Source of the DNA: Oscillospiraceae bacterium
Lineage (GTDB): Bacteria; Bacillota; Clostridia; Oscillospirales; Acutalibacteraceae
Direction of reading: 5' to 3'
Length of the DNA stretch: 64,000 nucleotides
Assembly (NCBI GenBank): GCA_015066385.1
Contig: SVOJ01000002.1
Span: 248,001-312,000, forward strand
The position numbers and the translations under genes were made by a program. Below, piece by piece: positions 59,224 to 64,000 of this stretch. How positions within the stretch are numbered: position 1 is the first letter of the stretch; each line of letters begins with the position of its first letter. The notes under the pieces were generated by a model, which saw only the letters and a program-made list of their open reading frames with translations, was not told the origin of the DNA and did not search any database.

Positions 59224-61200
59224 TTAAATACGGCAACCGACGGTGTAGCCCTCGTACACAGCAGTGGGAATGATACCGCCGCCGTTGGAGTCACCGATGT
59301 TATAGAGTTCTTTGACATCATCTTTCAAAGAATCATACAGCGTTGTTTCAGGGGTGTTGCCGATGGCAATAACCACGGAATCGGCTTTGAGAGCAAACTG
59401 TTTTCCGTTTTTATCTTTGCAGATAACTTCATCTGCCGTAATCTGTTCAACCTTGGTTTCGGTGAGCATCTGCACGCCGTTGCCCTTCAAATGCCCGAGC
59501 AGAATGGTCTGTGCGGTCTTGCCCGTATTGCCTGCAAGGGTGGGAAGCATTTCGACAATACTCACCTTTTTTCCCTTGCTTGCAAGCAGTTCTGCGGTTT
59601 CGCAACCGATGGAACCGCCGCCGATGACAACAACATTTTTGCCGGTCTGTGCGCCTTCAAGAACTGCATTTGCAGAAATTGCTCTTTCCGCACCTGCCAT
59701 ATTGAGTTTGCGGGGATTGACACCTGTGGCACAAACAACCACATCGGGTTGAAGTGTGAGCACTTCGTCCTTGGTGACTTTTTTACCGAGATGCACTTTG
59801 ACTCCTGTCAGCTCAAGCTGCCTTTCAAGATAGGGCATCATAAGTCCCAGATGTTGTTTATAAGGCGGAATGTGCGCAAGATTCATCTGTCCGCCGATTT
59901 TGGTGTCGGCTTCAAAAAGCGTGACATCATGTCCGCGTTTTGCGGCAATTCTTGCGGCTTCCACACCTGCAACACCGCCGCCGACGACAACGACTTTTTT
60001 CTTGGTTTCGGCAGGGGTAATTGTATAATCATTATCCCCTCTTGCAAGAACGGCATCCCCCGAACAGACCGCACGGCAACCATGTTGCAGCTGATGGTCG
60101 ATGCAATGACCGCAACCGATACAGGGACGAATTTCGTCTTCCCTGTTCTGTTCAATAAGGTTGACAAGATCGGGCTGTGCAAGAAGTCCGTGACCGATGA
60201 AAATCATATCACACTGCCCTGTTGCAAGGGCCTTTTCGGCCTTTACGGGATTCTGTGCTCTGCCGCCGCCGATGAGCGGAATGGTTTTCTTTTTGCCTGT
60301 TGCCATGAAAATTCCGAGTTTCATCACCAAGCAGAGTGCGACCGCCATGCAATCGGGATAAGCGGATTCGGGGGCTTCCTTTTTACCGGCTTCGCTGTTC
60401 CATTTGCCTGCAAGCACTTCAATGGCATCCACACCTGCTTCCTGCAGTTTTTTACAGTAATAGACACCGTCCAACATGGAAATACCGCCGTCTTTGCCCA
60501 TTTCAATGACGGACAGTTTGACAATGATTGCAAAATCTTCACCGCAAAGTTCACGGATGCGTTTGATGATGTTCAGATGAAAACGGATGCGGTTTTCGCG
60601 GCTGCCGCCGTATTCATCGGTACGGATATTTGCCTTAGAAGACAAAAACTGCTGACCGAGATAATACCCGACCGCATGAATTTCAACACCGTCAAAGCCT
60701 GCTTTTTTCGCACGCAGTGCGGCTTGCGCATATTTTTCTTCAATAGCCTTTATTTCGTCAATGGTGAGTGCACGGGGCGTTTCATTGGCAAGCCCCATCA
60801 TAAAGGAATAAGGCATTGCAACGGCACTGGGGCCTACGGGCTGATCGCCGATGATGGCACGTCTTGCACCTCTGCCCGTGTGGGAAATCTGCAAAAATGC
60901 CTTGGAGCCCCCCTCGTGAATGACATCGGCAAGCTGTGTCATGCCGGGTATGTATTTATCATCATCAATAACAAGCATTCCCTTTGTGTTCAGCCCCAAC
61001 GGAGAATCCACACAGGTGACTTCCACGATGATGGCACCGACACCGCCTTTGGCACGTTCAGCATAGTGATTCAGTACCGCCTGATTGACAAATCCGTTTT
61101 CAGCCTGGCTCATACCCATGGCCGCCATAACAGTTTTGTTGCGAAGCTCTACCTTACCGATTTTTGCGGGAGATAAAAGATGCGGATATTTGCTGTGCAT
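59224..61200 (-). CDS. NADH:flavin oxidoreductase / 2,4-dienoyl-CoA reductase family (FadH/BaiCD-like)
   Basis: A 658-residue flavoenzyme. N-terminal Old Yellow Enzyme barrel (SPAKIGKVELRNKTVMAAMG, then GVEIHAVGYYLGQQFLS with the substrate histidine), iron-sulfur site CIGCGHCIDHQLQHGC and further cysteine near 345, and a C-terminal NAD(P)/FAD domain (VVVVGGGVAGVEAARIAAKRG and VVIGGGSIGCETAELLA). Known: relatives reduce enoyl or dienoyl compounds, bile acid intermediates or xenobiotics using FMN, FAD and a 4Fe-4S cluster. Divergent from a MerR-type regulator, which may control it. The substrate is unknown. Confidence 0.9.
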   Translation of the reverse strand: MHSKYPHLLSPAKIGKVELRNKTVMAAMGMSQAENGFVNQAVLNHYAERAKGGVGAIIVEVTCVDSPLGLNTKGMLVIDDDKYIPGMTQLADVIHEGGSKAFLQISHTGRGARRAIIGDQPVGPSAVAMPYSFMMGLANETPRALTIDEIKAIEEKYAQAALRAKKAGFDGVEIHAVGYYLGQQFLSSKANIRTDEYGGSRENRIRFHLNIIKRIRELCGEDFAIIVKLSVIEMGKDGGISMLDGVYYCKKLQEAGVDAIEVLAGKWNSEAGKKEAPESAYPDCMAVALCLVMKLGIFMATGKKKTIPLIGGGRAQNPVKAEKALATGQCDMIFIGHGLLAQPDLVNLIEQNREDEIRPCIGCGHCIDHQLQHGCRAVCSGDAVLARGDNDYTITPAETKKKVVVVGGGVAGVEAARIAAKRGHDVTLFEADTKIGGQMNLAHIPPYKQHLGLMMPYLERQLELTGVKVHLGKKVTKDEVLTLQPDVVVCATGVNPRKLNMAGAERAISANAVLEGAQTGKNVVVIGGGSIGCETAELLASKGKKVSIVEMLPTLAGNTGKTAQTILLGHLKGNGVQMLTETKVEQITADEVICKDKNGKQFALKADSVVIAIGNTPETTLYDSLKDDVKELYNIGDSNGGGIIPTAVYEGYTVGCRI

Positions 61201-61232
61201 AAAAACACCTCTTCCTGTTTCATTCCTTTTTC

Positions 61233-61261
61233 AGTATAGTACACCGCAATCTTTTTTGCAA
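61233..61261 (-). promoter_or_regulatory. Promoter of the OYE-type reductase gene
   Basis: On the minus strand TTGCAA (61256-61261), 17-base spacer and TATACT (61233-61238). Confidence 0.65.
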
Positions 61262-61296
61262 TAGAGAAAATAGATATATTTTTTTGCAAAAAATGC

Positions 61297-61327
61297 TTGA
61301 CTTTAACCCCACGTAAAAGATTAAAAT
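61297..61327 (+). promoter_or_regulatory. MerR-type promoter with 19-base spacer
   Basis: TTGACT (61297-61302) and TAAAAT (61322-61327) are separated by 19 bases, the over-long spacing typical of promoters activated by MerR proteins through DNA distortion. The spacer contains a partial dyad (CTTTAA and TAAAAG). It drives the membrane MerR gene, so autoregulation is likely. Confidence 0.6.
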
Positions 61328-61349
61328 GAGGACAAAAGGAGGGAAACTT

Positions 61350-62552
61350 ATGAAAATCAAGACCGTTTGCGAACAGACAGGGTTGACAGACCGTGCTGTT
61401 CGTTACTATATCGAAGAAGAAATTCTGCATCCGTCCTTTACGGAGAACTACCTCGGCAGAAAGACATATGATTTTTCGGACGAGGACGTGCAGATGCTCA
61501 AGGACATTGCCGTGTTACGAAAATTCGGCTTTTCCGTGGCACAAATCAAGGAGATGCAGACCTGCCCCGAAAAGACATACAGCATTGCCGAGCAACTGAA
61601 AGAAGAAAAGAAAGAAGTTATTAAGACCGAGCAGGATCTTTTGGCAGCATTGGAGCAGCTCGATTCCGCACAGAGCTACACCCTACGGACGCTTGCATCC
61701 GCATTGAGTAAGCCTGTAACCGACAAGGCACTGCCCAAAGAAGATACAAAATGGCGGTTGTTGAAAGCCACATACCGTATCATACGCAACTCGTTGTTTA
61801 CAATCATTGCTGTGTTGCCGATCCTCATTGTGTTATATAGTTTTGCGGTTGCACATAGCCGGTTTTATTATCCGAAATACAATATATATTCAGCTATTCT
61901 CATGTTGGTATTGCTGTTGCCGAATTTGATGTCACTGCTTGTTGTTTTCACAAAAACAAAACCGTATATCAAAACAATCATCCGCATTGCTTGTTCTGTT
62001 TTATGCCTCGTGTTACTGTTCCCTGTCGTATTCTTTTCAACTGCATTACTCTGTGAATCGGAAACAAGTGATATTAAAAATTACAAAAGATTGGATGTTA
62101 CTTGCAATCTTAACAATGATGCGGTATTCCAGGATCTGTTTCCGGATCCGTCCGACTATTATTATATTGCACCAAACGAAGGCAAGATCACAATACCCGA
62201 AAGTGCAGAATACTATTACAATTATTTAAACACCCACCCGGAGTACAAATACGATATATATGTTGCATTTCAGACCGACAAAAACACACTCGACAATGAA
62301 ATCAACAGAGCTAAATCTGTCTTTGATGATCACCAATTAAGTTACACAACCGGCAATCAAGGCGACTTCACATATTTATTCTGTTGCGCTGATGCTGCGC
62401 CGTTTGAAAAAATCTCTATTGACGAAAAAACAGATCCGTATCAATATCTGTATTACATTTTTGCATACAACGAACAATCCATGACAGTGCGTTATATTTG
62501 CGGTGCGAGTTTTCTCGGCGGACCTGCATATTTCAATACGCTGGACTGGTAA
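61350..62552 (+). CDS. Membrane-anchored MerR-family transcriptional regulator
   Basis: A 400-residue protein. The N-terminal winged-helix MKIKTVCEQTGLTDRAVRYY and the second half EENYLGRKTYDFSDEDVQML are MerR-type, followed by a dimerisation helix to about residue 115. Three transmembrane segments follow (TIIAVLPILIVLYSFAVA, AILMLVLLLPNLMSLLVVF, ACSVLCLVLLFPVVFFSTA), then an extracytoplasmic domain of about 155 residues rich in Tyr and Asp. AAAGGAGGG precedes ATG 61350; an in-frame ATG at 61326 overlaps the -10 box and was rejected. This is a one-component transmembrane sensor. Ligand unknown. The neighbouring reductase is the likely target. Confidence 0.82.
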   Translation: MKIKTVCEQTGLTDRAVRYYIEEEILHPSFTENYLGRKTYDFSDEDVQMLKDIAVLRKFGFSVAQIKEMQTCPEKTYSIAEQLKEEKKEVIKTEQDLLAALEQLDSAQSYTLRTLASALSKPVTDKALPKEDTKWRLLKATYRIIRNSLFTIIAVLPILIVLYSFAVAHSRFYYPKYNIYSAILMLVLLLPNLMSLLVVFTKTKPYIKTIIRIACSVLCLVLLFPVVFFSTALLCESETSDIKNYKRLDVTCNLNNDAVFQDLFPDPSDYYYIAPNEGKITIPESAEYYYNYLNTHPEYKYDIYVAFQTDKNTLDNEINRAKSVFDDHQLSYTTGNQGDFTYLFCCADAAPFEKISIDEKTDPYQYLYYIFAYNEQSMTVRYICGASFLGGPAYFNTLDW

Positions 62553-62561
62553 AAACAGCAT

Positions 62562-62611
62562 ACATAAAAACGCCAGCAGATTGCTTTTGCAAAACTGCCG
62601 GCTGATTTTTT
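62562..62611. terminator. Terminator between the MerR and GH3 genes
   Basis: GCCAGCAG (62572-62579) and CTGCCGGC (62595-62602) pair with one mismatch on the plus strand and a G-T pair on the minus strand, where CGTTTTTATG follows. It serves the minus-strand glycoside hydrolase best. Confidence 0.65.
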
Positions 62612-62616
62612 ATTCG

Positions 62617-64000
62617 TTACAGAATATGGCGGACAACATAAAGGATAATGTTGAGAATGTTGTTCAGGATATAGCGGATTGCAGAGAAGATATAGGGGAA
62701 TTCAAAATTCCATTCGGACGGTTTCTGCAAGGCACCGATCAAAGAGCCGTCATATTCATACGGTTCAAGGAATGCTTTGGTGTGCATTTTGGCGATGCAA
62801 AGGTTTTTGCAGGCTTCACGCAATGCCGTACCGAAGCCGATAGGGTCGTTATTATAAGCATTGTGGCATGCAATCACGTGGGAAACCACATTGACAGCCC
62901 AGATGCCTGTGAGCATGGTATCGTTGCCGTTATAAACCGCAATAACGGGGCTCATGTAACCCGTGCCCGTAAAGTTCCACGAATAGTCGGAAACAACAAA
63001 GCCTTCAAATCCCCATTCACTGCGAAGAACATCTTTGAGAAGTGCAGAGCTTGCACCGCACCAGGTTGTGCCGATACGGTTGAATGCAGACATAACCCCC
63101 TTGCAATTGGTTTCCTTGACGGGAATTTCAAATGCTTTAAGATAAATTTCACGCATGGTCTGTTCGTCGGCCCATGTAAAAATACCTTCGCGGTGGGATT
63201 CCTGATCGTTAAGCACAAAGTGCTTGATGGTAACAACAAGTCCTTCCTTATTGCAGCCCTGAATTACGGAAGAAGCCATTCTGCCGGAAAGAACAGGGTC
63301 TTCGGAATAGTATTCAAAGTTTCTGCCGCCTGCAGGATTGCGGTGGATGTTGGCACCGGGGGCATACCAAATGTCCGTGCCCATATCCCTTGCTTCTTTA
63401 CCTGCGCCGATACCCATTTTTTCGGCAAGTGCAGTGTTCCATGTGCATGCAAGTGCGGTTGCACATGGGTAAGCCGTTCCGCTGTCGGTAAAGACAAGAC
63501 CGTTCTGGCCTTTCACACTCGACGGGCCGTCGTTGTCCCATGTCTGCGGAATACCGAGACGCTCAACACCTCTTGTGCCGTAACCGCCGTCAATAACCAT
63601 CATGACCATTTCATCAACAGTAAGCTGATCAAGGAATGCATCCCACAGACTTTCGTCTTCGGCAACATCCTGCAAAGTGATGACTTCATCATAAACCGCG
63701 CCGACAGTGGGGGCTGTGCCTTCCGTAGTCGGTTCGGGCAATTTGTCAACATTTTTGGTTTCTTCCGTAGCGGTCAATTGACGGAATTCGGGGAAAGCGG
63801 CAGCCCCTGTTGCCCTTGAAAGCACAGGGAAGCCGTTATAAACATCGTCAAAACGGTTTTTAATTTCAGTACCGGTTACATCATCGTATTTAATGATTTT
63901 ATCTTCCGCTACGGTATAAGTGAAGCTGTCGATATGTTCACGGACATTTTCACCGACAATAATGGAGTAATCGCCGTGTTCAAGCACCCAGCCTTGGGCA
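62617..64000 (-). CDS. Glycoside hydrolase family 3, domain-swapped, N-terminally cut by window edge
   Basis: The open frame continues past base 64000, so only the last 461 residues are seen. It begins in a fibronectin-III-like segment (VLEHGDYSIIVGENV) that normally ends GH3 enzymes, followed by a linker and the GH3 barrel: VDGGYGTRGVERLGIP, RNFEYYSEDPVLSG, KHFVLNDQESHRE and nucleophile aspartate in GFVVSDYSWN. This order (barrel last) matches the permuted GH3 beta-glucosidases known from Ruminococcus. The C-terminus carries hydrophobic IFSAIRYILNNILNIILYVV, possibly a membrane tail. Known: GH3 enzymes are retaining exo-glycosidases. The exact sugar is unknown. Confidence 0.85.
   Translation of the reverse strand, partial: AQGWVLEHGDYSIIVGENVREHIDSFTYTVAEDKIIKYDDVTGTEIKNRFDDVYNGFPVLSRATGAAAFPEFRQLTATEETKNVDKLPEPTTEGTAPTVGAVYDEVITLQDVAEDESLWDAFLDQLTVDEMVMMVIDGGYGTRGVERLGIPQTWDNDGPSSVKGQNGLVFTDSGTAYPCATALACTWNTALAEKMGIGAGKEARDMGTDIWYAPGANIHRNPAGGRNFEYYSEDPVLSGRMASSVIQGCNKEGLVVTIKHFVLNDQESHREGIFTWADEQTMREIYLKAFEIPVKETNCKGVMSAFNRIGTTWCGASSALLKDVLRSEWGFEGFVVSDYSWNFTGTGYMSPVIAVYNGNDTMLTGIWAVNVVSHVIACHNAYNNDPIGFGTALREACKNLCIAKMHTKAFLEPYEYDGSLIGALQKPSEWNFEFPYIFSAIRYILNNILNIILYVVRHIL

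Noticed and set aside
59194..61176. A 660-codon open frame on the plus strand
   Set aside because: Antisense shadow of the Old Yellow Enzyme-type reductase; no domain is recognisable.
1..64000. Prophage, integrative element or insertion sequence
   Set aside because: No integrase, transposase, terminase, capsid, relaxase or terminal inverted repeats with target duplications were seen on either strand.

Overview
The window reads as a chromosomal piece of a Gram-positive Clostridia bacterium, most likely an uncultured gut or rumen Oscillospiraceae/Ruminococcaceae relative. The basis is AGGAGG-type ribosome binding sites with frequent GTG/TTG starts, a type I dockerin, a BspA-type leucine-rich repeat protein, several glycoside hydrolases including a domain-swapped family 3 enzyme, an EcfA1-EcfA2-EcfT-TruA block, a ClpE-type unfoldase and consensus TTGACA/TATAAT promoters. 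The species assignment is inference. I see no prophage, insertion sequence, CRISPR array, integrase or rRNA operon.

Layout. 1-1672: two tandem paralogous clan-A-like glycoside hydrolases (the first cut by the window edge). 1729-5325 (minus): SPFH, zinc-ribbon and TPM-domain genes matching the YdjI-YdjG-YdjH set of Bacillus, without PspA. 5562-10948 (plus): a family 16 glycoside hydrolase, then a four-gene catabolic operon (sugar isomerase/epimerase, sulfatase-fold hydrolase with an atypical nucleophile, two Gfo/Idh/MocA dehydrogenases). 11055-12374: secreted LRR-dockerin protein. 12445-17696 (minus): two secreted LCAT-like alpha/beta hydrolases, a BNR/sialidase-fold protein and argF.

17898-33669 is the most unusual part. 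A minus-strand operon carries two paralogous pairs of adenylate-forming acyl ligase plus stand-alone acyl carrier protein, a ketopantoate-reductase-like enzyme, an Sfp-type phosphopantetheinyl transferase and an unknown anchored protein. Upstream lie a patatin-like lipase, then a plus-strand MFS transporter, ATP-grasp and CapA-like phosphoesterase operon, a minus-strand GH3-type acyl-amido synthetase plus second ATP-grasp operon, and a divergent geranylgeranyl-reductase-like flavoprotein. No fatty acid or polyketide synthase is present. My inference is a lipid or acyl-amide assembly or remodelling system: fatty acids released by patatin could be loaded onto dedicated ACPs, and carboxylates condensed by GH3/ATP-grasp enzymes.

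33719-36484: a membrane-anchored metallophosphoesterase, a DUF2812-like membrane protein, two tRNA-Ser genes and an array of short hairpins joined by recurring TATATCATCA-type linkers. 36494-58094 (minus): mostly housekeeping, namely clpE, pgsA-like, cvpA-like, a DUF5711-like gene, ecfA1-ecfA2-ecfT-truA, an rRNA-type methyltransferase, glmM, ruvCAB, a degenerate PP2C-like membrane protein with a tandem repeat, folC, valS, recD2 and a divergent MreB. 58247-64000: an alpha/beta hydrolase, an Old Yellow Enzyme-type reductase divergent from a membrane-anchored MerR regulator, and a 5'-truncated family 3 glycoside hydrolase.

All functional calls come from reading motifs by eye. No database search was run.
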